From assembly GCA_021203245.1 (NCBI GenBank), contig JAJQBO010000095.1, forward strand, positions 1-45,392: a stretch of DNA of 45,392 nt, in the 5' to 3' direction. Made by a program: the position numbers and the translations under genes. Each line of letters starts with the position of its first letter. Positions within the stretch are counted from its first letter, which is position 1. The notes under the pieces were generated by a model. That model searched no databases and was not told the DNA's origin. It saw only the letters and a list, made by a program, of their open reading frames with translations. This DNA is from Planctomycetaceae bacterium (GTDB lineage: Bacteria > Planctomycetota > SZUA-567). Shown here piece by piece: positions 15,920 to 23,374 of this stretch.

Positions 15920-16240
15920 ATGGAAAGCCCTATTATTAAAATTCAATTTCCGATGCCGGATAATGAAGCATGCGCTGCTCCGTACTGGATGATCATAGAT
16001 CCTGAGCGCGTATCTGATGATCGTGAAGATAAATCATTCGTCGCCTCTATTGTCAATGCGCTGGCCGGCCCGTTTTTCAGCAGGGACGAGGCAAAGGAAT
16101 ACCTCGACGCTCAGAAACACAATTTTTCAGCGAAGGCCGTTGTGTGGTCCCTTTATGGGCGCTCAAGAATCTACCAAAATGCTTGGCGCAAAGCAGACGA
16201 CGAGCACGAGGCCGCCATAACCAAGGTCAAGGGTGAATGA
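15920..16240 (+). CDS. Hypothetical protein (106 aa)
   Basis: ATG 15920 (or 15908), ribosome site GGAGGG at 15910-15915. Middle segment YWMIIDPERVSDDREDKSFVASIVNALAGPFFSRDEAKEYL includes a 'FFSRDEAKEYLDAQ' phrase like the read-out of small phage DUF-type proteins. The stop overlaps the next start (ATGA). Confidence 0.5.
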   Translation: MESPIIKIQFPMPDNEACAAPYWMIIDPERVSDDREDKSFVASIVNALAGPFFSRDEAKEYLDAQKHNFSAKAVVWSLYGRSRIYQNAWRKADDEHEAAITKVKGE

Positions 16241-17059
16241 TGAAAATCGCCCGCGTCTTTCCCCGCCGCACCAAAGCCAGTCCCGTCGACGCTCTCGCCT
16301 TTTACGACGAGCCGGGGTTATTTCCTGTCGAGGCTGATCAAGTACATGTCTCTGTTACTTTCACCTACGACATCCCACGTGCTGAACGCCTGGCGAAAGC
16401 GTGGGAGCGGGTAGCGCAGGTGACCATGGGCGGGCCGGCCATGGGCGCGGCGGGCGGCGACTTCACTCCCGGCATGTACCTCAAACCAGGATACGTAATC
16501 ACCTCGCGCGGGTGTCCGAATTGGTGCTGGTTTTGTTCGGTGCCGAAGCGGGAGGGCGATATTCGGGAATTACCGATCACCGAGGGTTACAACGTGCTGG
16601 ACGACAACCTCCTCGCCTGTTCGGAAGAGCACATCCGCAAAGTTTTCGCCATGTTGAAAAGGCAGCGCATGGGGGCGGGTGGAGTTGACCGGCGGACTCG
16701 AGGCGGCGCGGCTGAAGAGGTGGCACGTCGCACTGCTGGAGGACGTCTCGGCGAAGCAGGTTTTTTTCGCCTACGATACGCTGGACGATTGGGAACCGCT
16801 GGTGCAGGCGGCGCGCATGATGCAGGAAGCAGGCTTCACCCCGGCTTCCAAACGTGTCCGGGCATATTGCCTGATCGGGTACCCGGGTGACACCATGGCG
16901 GCGGAAAAGCGACTGCGCGCCACCCTCGCCCTCGGCGTTCTCCCGATGGCGATGTTGTGGCGGGATGAGACCGGAGCCCGCGATCCAGAATGGATGCAAT
17001 TCCAGCGACCGTGGATGCGGGCGGCAATAACGAGAATGGAGAACTTTGTTTGCGGATAG
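16237..17059 (+). pseudogene. Radical SAM protein, broken by one extra base
   Basis: The N-terminal frame carries C93-x3-C97-x2-C100 (RGCPNWCWFC), the 4Fe-4S site of radical SAM enzymes. After the G5 run at 16671-16675 the frame is lost and the rest continues one base on: TGGLEAARLKRWHVALLE, FFAYDTLDDWEPL, CLIGYPGDT and PMAMLWRDETGA. Removing one G restores a single 273-residue protein of the phage-borne radical SAM type. Total length is 823 bases, one more than a multiple of three. It may be a true frameshift or a homopolymer sequence error. The product or substrate is unknown. Start ATG 16237 overlaps the previous stop. Confidence 0.8.
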
Positions 17060-17071
17060 TGGTGGGAAAGC

Positions 17072-17575
17072 TTAATTCTCGGCAATTTCCCGTTTGTGCA
17101 TCCCGATAACTGCGGGTCTGCGTTGAAGAGCCAAGCAGCACTCAAAGATGCGTTCGGCCACCAAACTCTGTTCGTGCGAATTATCGGCGAACCTTACCAA
17201 CCGGTGGTACCAGAGGTGTTCCCGCAACAATTCTCGCAGTCCTCTCCGGGTGTAGGCGGCAGGGTGCGTCAAGTATTGCGGTACAGGGCGCACGGTATAG
17301 TCCTTGCGGTACAGGGCGAGATGATAACGGGTTTGCCCATCCATGCGTTTAATTGAGGTGACCCAGCCGGCGACTTTCGCCATGGGCTTTCCGTTTGCGC
17401 ATAAGGCGGACAAATGAATCGGCTGGCACGAACAGACCCCAGGCAACGGATGGCGCGATGGGTTATAGAGGTGTGCCAGGACGACACCGGGATCTGGTTT
17501 GGCGTAGAGGATGCCGGTTACCTGCGGATGCGGCTGATCGTTAATGACGATTTGCGAAAACTTCAATGTGTCCAT
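17072..17575 (-). CDS. Reverse-strand accessory protein (167 aa)
   Basis: Start ATG at 17575 with GGAG 8 bases upstream on the minus strand. Residues include a beta-rich N-terminus (SQIVINDQPHPQVTGILY), the Cys-rich GVCSCQPIHLSALC and a basic helical C-terminus. It does not match a family I know. It is the only leftward gene inside the early region and is convergent with the radical SAM gene, so it may be a moron expressed on its own. An overprinted open frame is possible but the pattern looks protein-like. Confidence 0.55.
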   Translation of the reverse strand: MDTLKFSQIVINDQPHPQVTGILYAKPDPGVVLAHLYNPSRHPLPGVCSCQPIHLSALCANGKPMAKVAGWVTSIKRMDGQTRYHLALYRKDYTVRPVPQYLTHPAAYTRRGLRELLREHLWYHRLVRFADNSHEQSLVAERIFECCLALQRRPAVIGMHKREIAEN

Positions 17576-17644
17576 TTTTGGAACTCCAGCACGAGAGTCC
17601 CGACCGCCCCACGGGGCATTATAGGGATTGGAAAGAGGAATGCA

Positions 17645-18142
17645 ATGCCCAACTGGTGCGAAGGAACACTAAGAGTAAGAGGTAAAATGTGCAACCTAAA
17701 AAGTTTCGTGGAACAATCTATATTTTCTACAAAAACCGAATTCACCGATGGTGTGCCGATAGTCAAAACAACGCCATTAAACATGGAAGTGAATACCGAA
17801 GCAGTGAGTTGTAGCTTTTCCATTACTGAGGGGGTGATGGATTCGTATATCAGGGGGACAAGCCGGCATTTCATCAGGCAGGACTATATCGAAATATATT
17901 CTGATTCTTGGGATGCCCTCGAGACGTTGTGCCTGCAAATACAAGCCGCATGGGGCATAAACGCTGAACAACTACTGCGTTTGTGTCGGGAGTTCTCGGT
18001 TGATATGAGGATTTATGGATTTGAGTGTGGCGTGGGGTTTAACCAGGACATCGAGATTATCGGTGGAGTGATAACCAAGAATAAAGAAATTCAATTCGCC
18101 GATTATCTATGGGATTGCATTTGTCCAGATATAGGGGGCTGA
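17645..18142 (+). CDS. YubB/DUF1281-like protein
   Basis: 165 residues from ATG 17645, ribosome site GAAAGAGG at 17629-17636. The start MPNWCEGTLRVRG is the N-terminal signature of the YubB/DUF1281 ferredoxin-like fold (usual form MPNWCxNxLxVxG), carried by plasmids and phages. The C-terminal WGINAEQLLRLCREFSVDMRIYGFECGVGF fits the same family. Function in the family is not known. Confidence 0.75.
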   Translation: MPNWCEGTLRVRGKMCNLKSFVEQSIFSTKTEFTDGVPIVKTTPLNMEVNTEAVSCSFSITEGVMDSYIRGTSRHFIRQDYIEIYSDSWDALETLCLQIQAAWGINAEQLLRLCREFSVDMRIYGFECGVGFNQDIEIIGGVITKNKEIQFADYLWDCICPDIGG

Positions 18143-18144
18143 CC

Positions 18145-18591
18145 ATGCCTGACCAAGCCAGCAAGCGGGCGGCGGAGGAAATATTTACACTGATAAAGAC
18201 TCGCCTTGAAGAGCAACTGCCTTTTCTTCAATTTCACGAGGCTCCACAAAACGACCTGGTGCATATCGCTAACATCATCGAACGGCATATGGGTGATGAA
18301 ATATCATCGTTGCGGGAACAGGCCTGTAACCTATACGAAGCCCTCAAGCTTTCAATCCAGGACGAGGACATGTGGGCATGCAAGTATTGCGGTCAAATCA
18401 TCCATTGGGAAACCGGTCACGCCGATAGAGGCTGCATCTGGTCATGCGAAGTGTGCGGCGATACGTTTTGCGCCCAGTGTGCAAGAGAACGTAACCCGCA
18501 ATATGAGGAACGTGACGATGTGAGGTGTCCTGATTGTCTCTCAAAGGAGGCTGAGCCATGCCACGCAGACGCCCTCCAACACTCCGAATAA
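18145..18591 (+). CDS. Zinc-finger protein with MPDQASKR start
   Basis: 148 residues. N-terminal helical part, then two Cys pairs CKYC and CEVC with further C/H residues and CPDC (about 88-135), which together look like a RING- or double zinc-ribbon-like fold. The first 8 residues MPDQASKR are repeated at the start of the gene at 19197. Ribosome site AGGGGG at 18133-18138. Possible protein-interaction role. Confidence 0.6.
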   Translation: MPDQASKRAAEEIFTLIKTRLEEQLPFLQFHEAPQNDLVHIANIIERHMGDEISSLREQACNLYEALKLSIQDEDMWACKYCGQIIHWETGHADRGCIWSCEVCGDTFCAQCARERNPQYEERDDVRCPDCLSKEAEPCHADALQHSE

Positions 18592-18866
18592 TTGGCTACG
18601 ATAGATTACCGGAGGATCATGAAGTAGCAAAAAAGATTGTCCGCGTCTTCTCCTGTTACCGCGCCAGCGAATTGCCGGAAGGGGTGGAGTGTTGGGCCGC
18701 CGCCCCATGCGCCCATAGCGACAGTTGTATGGATATGGTGCGGCGGATTCGTCGGATCATCACTGCGGACAGGATGCAAGAGCGAAAAACGACGGGTGAC
18801 ATTTTGGTGAAATTAACCACGTTGATTCGTGAACTGAAGAAGGAGGTCGCGCCATGCAAGAGGTAA
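18558..18866 (+). CDS. Hypothetical protein (102 aa)
   Basis: ATG 18558, strong ribosome site AAGGAGG at 18543-18549. Contains CWAAAPCAHSDSC, a possible metal site, and a helical charged C-terminus. It overlaps the end of the previous gene and the start of the next. Confidence 0.5.
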   Translation: MPRRRPPTLRIIGYDRLPEDHEVAKKIVRVFSCYRASELPEGVECWAAAPCAHSDSCMDMVRRIRRIITADRMQERKTTGDILVKLTTLIRELKKEVAPCKR

Positions 18867-18982
18867 TTTTGGGAATTATACCTGGTGTGGCATTGTTCGC
18901 GCTCTTGTACGTAGATTGGTGGGTATTCAATCAGAAATTCCCTCATGCCTCGTTTTGGGCGTGGGTGTTATCACCACGATAA
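18854..18982 (+). CDS. Small membrane protein (42 aa)
   Basis: ATG 18854 with AGGAGG at 18841-18846. One hydrophobic segment (VILGIIPGVALFALLYV) followed by an aromatic tail with WWVFN and FWAWVL. Possibly a tiny inner-membrane protein. Confidence 0.45.
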   Translation: MQEVILGIIPGVALFALLYVDWWVFNQKFPHASFWAWVLSPR

Positions 18983-18994
18983 GGAGGCATAGCG

Positions 18995-19186
18995 ATGCAA
19001 CGTCACCATAGACTCAAGCTGTGGTTCAAAGAACTCTGGCTGGATGCAGGTTTTAACAGGGATGAGACTCGGCGGCTAAGGTTGCCGTTCCAAGTCCTGA
19101 AGTTCTTGTTCTGGATTGCGGTGATATGCATTCTCTACCCGATTTTCCTGCTGCTCGATGTGGCAGAGAAGGTTATCTACAAATAG
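18995..19186 (+). CDS. Small membrane protein (63 aa)
   Basis: ATG 18995, ribosome site AAGGAGG 7 bases upstream. Basic N-terminus, then one long hydrophobic helix (VLKFLFWIAVICILYPIFLLL). Function unknown. Confidence 0.5.
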   Translation: MQRHHRLKLWFKELWLDAGFNRDETRRLRLPFQVLKFLFWIAVICILYPIFLLLDVAEKVIYK

Positions 19187-19196
19187 GAGGCTCACC

Positions 19197-19451
19197 ATGC
19201 CTGATCAGGCCAGTAAGCGGGAAGCGGCGAAGAATCGCTGCAAGGGGACCAGGGAGGGCGGCGTTGAATCAACGTGCGCACCGATGGCCGAAGCCCTCAA
19301 AGCCTCTGGTTCTGGAAAGGGTCTACGCCGTCAATTGATACTGAGCAAGAAGAAAATGACGATGAAGAATTACATAATCTACGGGCTGGGAGGCAGAACG
19401 TCGGCGCTTGTGAATTATTGCCCGTGGTGCGGTGGCGTACTTATAGAGTAG
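19197..19451 (+). CDS. Small protein with MPDQASKR start and zinc ribbon
   Basis: 84 residues, AGGAGG 8 bases upstream. The first 8 residues repeat those of the gene at 18145 with silent third-base changes, so a start module was duplicated. The C-terminal part has CPWCG. An inner start (MTMKNYIIYGLGGR) could give only the zinc-ribbon half. Confidence 0.5.
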   Translation: MPDQASKREAAKNRCKGTREGGVESTCAPMAEALKASGSGKGLRRQLILSKKKMTMKNYIIYGLGGRTSALVNYCPWCGGVLIE

Positions 19452-19465
19452 GAGGAGGTCACGCC

Positions 19466-19663
19466 ATGAGTATGTGCTATTGCCCTGACTGCGGTGCGGC
19501 CCATGAACGCGGGGACGCATCGCCGTCGAACAGAGGAAATTGGCACCAAGACTGGCGCAGGGTGTTGTGTCCCCGATGCGGGGAGCATTATCTTGATTTT
19601 AAACCAGGCGCAAATTTGTTGGTTTGCCCCGGAATTGGATGTTTCTATTCGGAACCGAATTGA
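19466..19663 (+). CDS. Zinc-ribbon micro-protein (65 aa)
   Basis: ATG 19466, ribosome site AGGAGGAGG. Contains CYCPDCGAAH and CPRCGEHY, a classical pair of CxxC knuckles, plus a third Cys pair CPGIGC. Probable small metal-binding nucleic-acid or protein adaptor. Confidence 0.6.
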   Translation: MSMCYCPDCGAAHERGDASPSNRGNWHQDWRRVLCPRCGEHYLDFKPGANLLVCPGIGCFYSEPN

Positions 19664-19676
19664 AGGAGGCCGCGCC

Positions 19677-19856
19677 ATGCCATTCCCAGGACACATTAAA
19701 GACAGTAGTCCACCATCGCTTACTCGGTTCTTAAGTTGGCTCGACAGGCCGGAAACTCCGCCAAGTTCACAGTGTCCGTGCTGTCAATGCGAGTGTAGAT
19801 GGATCTTACTGAATGGTTTATGGCGAATGAGAAAGGCCGCACCATGCATGGAGTGA
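19677..19856 (+). CDS. Cys-rich micro-protein (59 aa)
   Basis: ATG 19677 with AAGGAGG 8 bases upstream. CPCCQCEC gives four close cysteines (metal binding likely). The C-terminus overlaps the start of the next gene. Confidence 0.45.
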   Translation: MPFPGHIKDSSPPSLTRFLSWLDRPETPPSSQCPCCQCECRWILLNGLWRMRKAAPCME

Positions 19857-20053
19857 TGAAGTGGCTACCGATACGGACCGCGCCCGAGCAGTCGACCGTT
19901 GTGACCATCGTCAGGGATGCCAAGGGCGAGCGCAATGAACAGCCATTGAAACGCCTTGGGCGGCTGTGGTTCTTCCCGGACGGCTCCATGTACGTTTATT
20001 ATCAGCCGACGCATTGGAGGCCGTTGGGAACAGGTGAAGGAGGTGTGCGATGA
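19844..20053 (+). CDS. DUF551-like small protein
   Basis: 69 residues. MKWLPIRTAPEQSTVVTIVRD and YVYYQPTHWRPL follow the DUF551 pattern (a WxPIxTAPxD opening and a closing aromatic HWxPL) found in many phages. Starts at ATG 19844 or 19856. The stop overlaps the next gene start. Function unknown. Confidence 0.6.
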   Translation: MHGVMKWLPIRTAPEQSTVVTIVRDAKGERNEQPLKRLGRLWFFPDGSMYVYYQPTHWRPLGTGEGGVR

Positions 20054-20421
20054 GTGAGGAATTAAAGTCGTGTCCGTTTTGCGGCGGTAAAGCCGGAATT
20101 GAGGCATATAGCTTTGGTCAATACAGTGTCCAGTGTCATGCGTGCAGAGAAGAAACCGGCCGGTATTCTGGAATGGAAGTAGCTATTGCTGCATGGAACC
20201 GCCGCACGCCGGAGCCGGGGACGAGCGTGGTGCGTTGGGTTGAAAATGACGGGACATATGAGACTCTGTCGGAAAGGTATCGGAAAATCATAGCATATAA
20301 TGAGCGCGGCCATCTTATCGATACCTATATTCGTGGTGAGGAACCCAGTCTTCCGAGAATAATCAAATTTTGGGGATACTTCCCTGAATTACCGAAGGGG
20401 CTGGCCGATGCGGAAGGGTAA
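20050..20421 (+). CDS. Lar-like restriction alleviation zinc-ribbon protein
   Basis: 123 residues. The N-terminal ELKSCPFCGGKAG, then VQCHAC about 22 residues later and AIAAWNRRT, are the zinc-ribbon and A-x-x-x-WNRR end of the Lar family, which modulates type I restriction. An extra C-terminal 65 residues of unknown role follow. Context with a DNA methyltransferase gives two separate ways to avoid restriction. Ribosome site AAGGAGG. Confidence 0.72.
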   Translation: MSEELKSCPFCGGKAGIEAYSFGQYSVQCHACREETGRYSGMEVAIAAWNRRTPEPGTSVVRWVENDGTYETLSERYRKIIAYNERGHLIDTYIRGEEPSLPRIIKFWGYFPELPKGLADAEG

Positions 20422-21538
20422 AAAGCGTCTGGTTCGCGTCACCATTTCGAAGTGGGTTGATAATCTTCCGGATAAACGTCGCTTCCTTAAAATCGCGGCG
20501 GCTGCCAGGGCAAAGGTCCACCGCGATTTCGACGGTGTCAGGTCGCCATGCTGTACCATACGCCAAAAACTTGGCGAGTTCCTTTCCGACCGATTGGCCG
20601 GCCTTGCCAAAAAATCATGCAACGCATCCACCGCCGCCCTTTATCGCCGTCGCCTCCTCGCGTTCGACCAGGCGTTCCACTCGGCACCTTTAGACACCAT
20701 CACCGAACAAGACGTCATCGCCTGGATGAAGCGTCGCCTTGATCGCCCGCAGCGCGGCGACCACGTCACCCGCGACACGGTGAATGCGGACGTCGGGGCG
20801 TTGAAGGCATTCGCGCGGTGGGCGCAGGGGAAGGGGTACGCGCCGGCAGCATTGCCGCTGCTGGTGACGCCCAGGATGTAGACGCCGGGAAAGAAGGCCG
20901 GCACGAATTGGTTGCCGCCGGAGGTGATGGAGATTCACCACCTGCTGGACATTATCGACGCCATCGAGACGGCGCGGCCGGACATGGGCTTGTTTTTCCG
21001 TGGCATGCTTCTTTTTAATCTCCGTCCATCGGAGGCTGCGGCGTTACGGCGCGCGGATGTGCGGTTACCGACGCAGGACAGGGCGGGGACGTTGGATTGC
21101 CGGCGCATTAAGACGCACCAGGAGCAGACCCACGCCATCGAGTATGGGTCTGTTTTTCATAGATGGGCGCGGGAGTGCCTCGACCTTGGGAAGAGGGTGC
21201 GGAAACACCCGCCGACGGATTCCCCTCTCATTATATGTATGACGGGCCGGTGTCGGCGAAATCCCGGCGGCTGGATGACGGATAATTTGGACAAGGCGAC
21301 GGAGCGGCTGTGCGCGCGGCTGGGGATAATGCTCAGCCGGCCGTACATTATCCGCCATTCCATTGTCTCATGGCTTGACGATCAGCCGGAGGTGCCGTCG
21401 GCGGCGGTGTCGGCGCACGCCAGCCACCTCAAGCTGACGACGACGGATGTGTACCGGCACCGAAAGGCGTCGCAGGCGAAACCGGCCTTTAATGCGATAG
21501 AAAAGCTTATTTTGTCAAGAGATAGCAAAACGGCATGA
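20408..21538 (+). pseudogene. Second tyrosine recombinase with in-frame TAG
   Basis: Reads as one protein of 375 residues plus a single amber codon at 20879-20881. Upstream part (157 residues): N-terminal domain, SAM-like core-binding region with YRRRLLAFD and VNADVGALKAFARWA. Downstream part: catalytic Arg in LFNLRPSEAAAL, RPYIIRHS (second Arg and His) and nucleophile Tyr in TTDVYRHR. The two parts are in the same frame with the linker PRM-TAG-TPGKK, so only one codon differs from an intact enzyme. The start ATG 20408 overlaps the previous gene; AAGGGG upstream. It could be a nonsense mutant, or translated through the TAG. Confidence 0.82.
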
Positions 21539-21562
21539 GGGTAAAGAGGTGTTTTTTCGGGC

Positions 21563-21609
21563 AAAAGTGGCCATTGACCCCTGTGGCATAAGGGAAAACG
21601 GCCATTTTT
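21563..21609 (+). terminator. Possible terminator after the second recombinase
   Basis: AAAAGTGGCC (21563-21572) can pair with GGCCATTTT (21600-21608, one bulged G), ending in a T5 run. The loop is 27 bases, which is long, so the call is tentative. It marks the end of the early region. The remaining gap, 21610-21753, contains no gene I can support. Confidence 0.4.
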
Positions 21610-21753
21610 CTTGGTGTGCACGGCGGCGGGAAAAAGAGGCGCATTTTCGGGGCCTCGATGTAGGCGCGGCAACGGGTTAGCGAGATGAAAGCCAATTATC
21701 AATCAATTATTTGGATTCGGGAGGTGAGGTCTTGGCCAATAAAGGGGAGTCTC

Positions 21754-21906
21754 ATGGCATTTTTTTGCCCTTCATGCCGAAAAAGTACAATCGTGGTCGA
21801 TAGTAGACCTGTCCATAATGGAATAAGACGGAGGCGAATGTGCTCGAATTGTGGTCTGAGAATTACAACTCGCGAATCTATCGTAACCTCAAATCCTCCA
21901 ACTTAA
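21754..21906 (+). CDS. NrdR/Ogr-type zinc-ribbon regulator, candidate late-gene activator
   Basis: 50 residues. FFCPSCRKSTIVVDSRPVHN, then RRRRMCSNCGLRITTRESI, follows the NrdR N-terminal zinc ribbon (CPxC...DSR...RRRxCxxCxxRFTTxE) but lacks the ATP cone. P2 Ogr/Delta late activators are also small CxxC-CxxC proteins of similar size. Start ATG 21754 with GGGGAG 6 bases upstream. It precedes the late genes, but a reverse-strand gene intervenes. Its last 29 bases overlap the end of that gene. Confidence 0.65.
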   Translation: MAFFCPSCRKSTIVVDSRPVHNGIRRRRMCSNCGLRITTRESIVTSNPPT

Positions 21907-22528
21907 AAAAAGCGGCAGTTATAGCTATAACCACGGGAATAATTATTTCTGTCAGCCAAAATAGAGTCGCTTCTTTTATGGCGATTGACCAGCTTCGTTT
22001 ATAAAATGTCTTAAGGGTATCCTCGAGGTTGCCCAGTACCTGTTGGTATTGGGCTTTTAAATCAGTGTTTGGATGACTTTTTAGAGCGAGCTCCATTACG
22101 CCGTGTACTTCTTCAATCGTTTTTTTAATCTTATCTCTTGTGGATAATAACCCCCATCCGGCATCCATATGGCCGTCGTATGTGCCAGGCTGGTCGTGGA
22201 TTGCGTAGAAATCATTATACAACCGAGAAAGAAATACTAAAAGTTCGTACAAAATAACGACACGAAGAACGAACTTGAGGCTGAAAACCGGCGTCTGCAA
22301 ATGAGCCGATGGCTCAGGGAAACAGGTAATATTGTACGCGCGAGGATTGATCTGCATTCCAAAGATTTGAAATGAGTTAATATCAAGTTTCAAGCCCCAC
22401 AATAAAATAATGGCAAAGCCAATGCCAACCATGTTTCTTCTGCTGCGATGTGTTTCTGCTGTCATGAAGGTTTGAGACCGATCAAGAGTCGCAAATTTTG
22501 CCAGAGATTTCTTTATCCATGCGAACAT
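21878..22528 (-). CDS. Reverse-strand membrane protein, likely moron
   Basis: 216 residues from ATG at 22528, ribosome site CGGAGAA on the minus strand. Three hydrophobic helices are visible (NMVGIGFAIILLWGLKL; FVLRVVILYELLVFLSRL; LFWLTEIIIPVVIAITAAFF) with a charged cytoplasmic or external loop rich in Lys/Asp between the second and third. AT-rich compared with neighbouring late genes, opposite strand, own upstream region: features of a lysogenic-conversion moron, such as a superinfection-exclusion membrane protein. No family recognised. The longer frame to 22717 lacks a better start. Confidence 0.65.
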   Translation of the reverse strand: MFAWIKKSLAKFATLDRSQTFMTAETHRSRRNMVGIGFAIILLWGLKLDINSFQIFGMQINPRAYNITCFPEPSAHLQTPVFSLKFVLRVVILYELLVFLSRLYNDFYAIHDQPGTYDGHMDAGWGLLSTRDKIKKTIEEVHGVMELALKSHPNTDLKAQYQQVLGNLEDTLKTFYKRSWSIAIKEATLFWLTEIIIPVVIAITAAFFKLEDLRLR

Positions 22529-22843
22529 GTTTTTCTCCGAATCCACAAGATATGGTAGCGATTTTGATATAATACTCAATTTCCAATGATTACACTTGCA
22601 ATTTCGTTTGGATGACGTAAGAACGAACACAGTCAACCTTGGAGCAAGCGGAAACAGGCATATGGCGGGCCTTTGGTGGCGTAATGAGGAAGACCCCACC
22701 ACACGAGACAGGGTCACTGTGCGCGATGCGTGTTGCGGTTCGAATCCGCCTCTTGTTTCAAACTCAATCTATTAGCCAGGGCGAAGCGAGAAAGTAGGAA
22801 GGCTGGAAGCCACCTTCAATCTCAACCCGCCACGGGGCATTTT

Positions 22844-22890
22844 AAGACGCGTCGGCCAGGACTGTCCTCCTGGTTGACGCGTCTTTTTTT
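22844..22890 (+). terminator. Strong intrinsic terminator
   Basis: AAGACGCGTC at 22844-22853 and GACGCGTCTT at 22876-22885 make a perfect 10-pair stem, extended inward by CCAGG/CCTGG, followed by a T run to 22890. It would stop rightward transcription before the packaging genes, so the late operon needs a promoter downstream of 22890. Confidence 0.85.
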
Positions 22891-23267
22891 GTTTCGTCCT
22901 GGCTGAATTATTTGCGCGGCATCTACCCTGCGCCCGCAGTAAGACCAATGGCATGCGAATGCGAGAGCGATGAGTTGGTTTAATCCAGCACCGCGCACCA
23001 CTTTTTGGACGGGCAGACATGACCACGCAGCTCACACAATCACCGAAAGGTAACAATGGCTACGCGTCTTCTGCCCGTACCTGTTTTGAATTGCAGTCGC
23101 AGAAGGCGACCATAGATGCTCGTGCAACTCTTTTTATATCAGCATTTACGATCCCCATTTATGACGAGGTTGATCGCTGGTCGGACGGCGTAGGTACTCC
23201 CGGCGGGGTCACCCCTGCGGGTGCCTTGCGACTCACGAAATAGGGTTAGTCAGCCAGGATTTTTTAG

Positions 23268-23368
23268 GGTTTACGCAGTTTACACAACCGGGTTCGCGCC
23301 ATGGCATGTATTACCCGTCCCACTCCGGCGCGCCAGTTGTGTAAACCTCTGCGATTCAGGTTTACGCA
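23268..23368. promoter_or_regulatory. Direct and inverted GTTTACxCA repeats, candidate cosB/pac or operator
   Basis: GGTTTACGCA occurs identically at 23268-23277 and 23359-23368. GTTTACACAAC at 23278-23288 is repeated perfectly inverted at 23336-23346. Four related sites in 101 bases end just 6 bases before the small terminase start. In lambda, the Nu1 binding sites of cosB lie just upstream of the Nu1 gene, and this gene is Nu1-type. Operator function for late expression is an alternative. Confidence 0.6.
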
Positions 23369-23374
23369 AATGCA

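Larger units (their letters stand above)
22529..23374. other. Long gene-poor region before the packaging genes
   Basis: Contents seen: the upstream region of the reverse-strand membrane gene (about 22529-22700); a short GGTTCGAATCC phrase near 22738-22750 that looks like a tRNA T-arm but does not fold into a full tRNA; a strong terminator at 22844-22890; an unconvincing frame of 74 codons at 23019-23243 with a weak ribosome site; and the repeat cluster 23268-23368. No other gene was supported. A cos or pac site is the most likely inhabitant. Confidence 0.6.

Noticed and set aside
22735-22765. tRNA-like T-arm phrase GCGGTTCGAATCCGC
   Set aside because: The T-loop is canonical, but no acceptor/D/anticodon arms of normal spacing could be fitted upstream; a possible 7-base acceptor pair (GAAACAG with TTGTTTC) is two bases out of register. 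It may be a tRNA remnant or att site, but I cannot support a tRNA gene.
23019-23243. Possible 74-codon gene MTTQLTQSPKGNN...
   Set aside because: Weak ribosome site, no family, and atypical composition with a Gly/Pro-rich end; located where a packaging site is expected.
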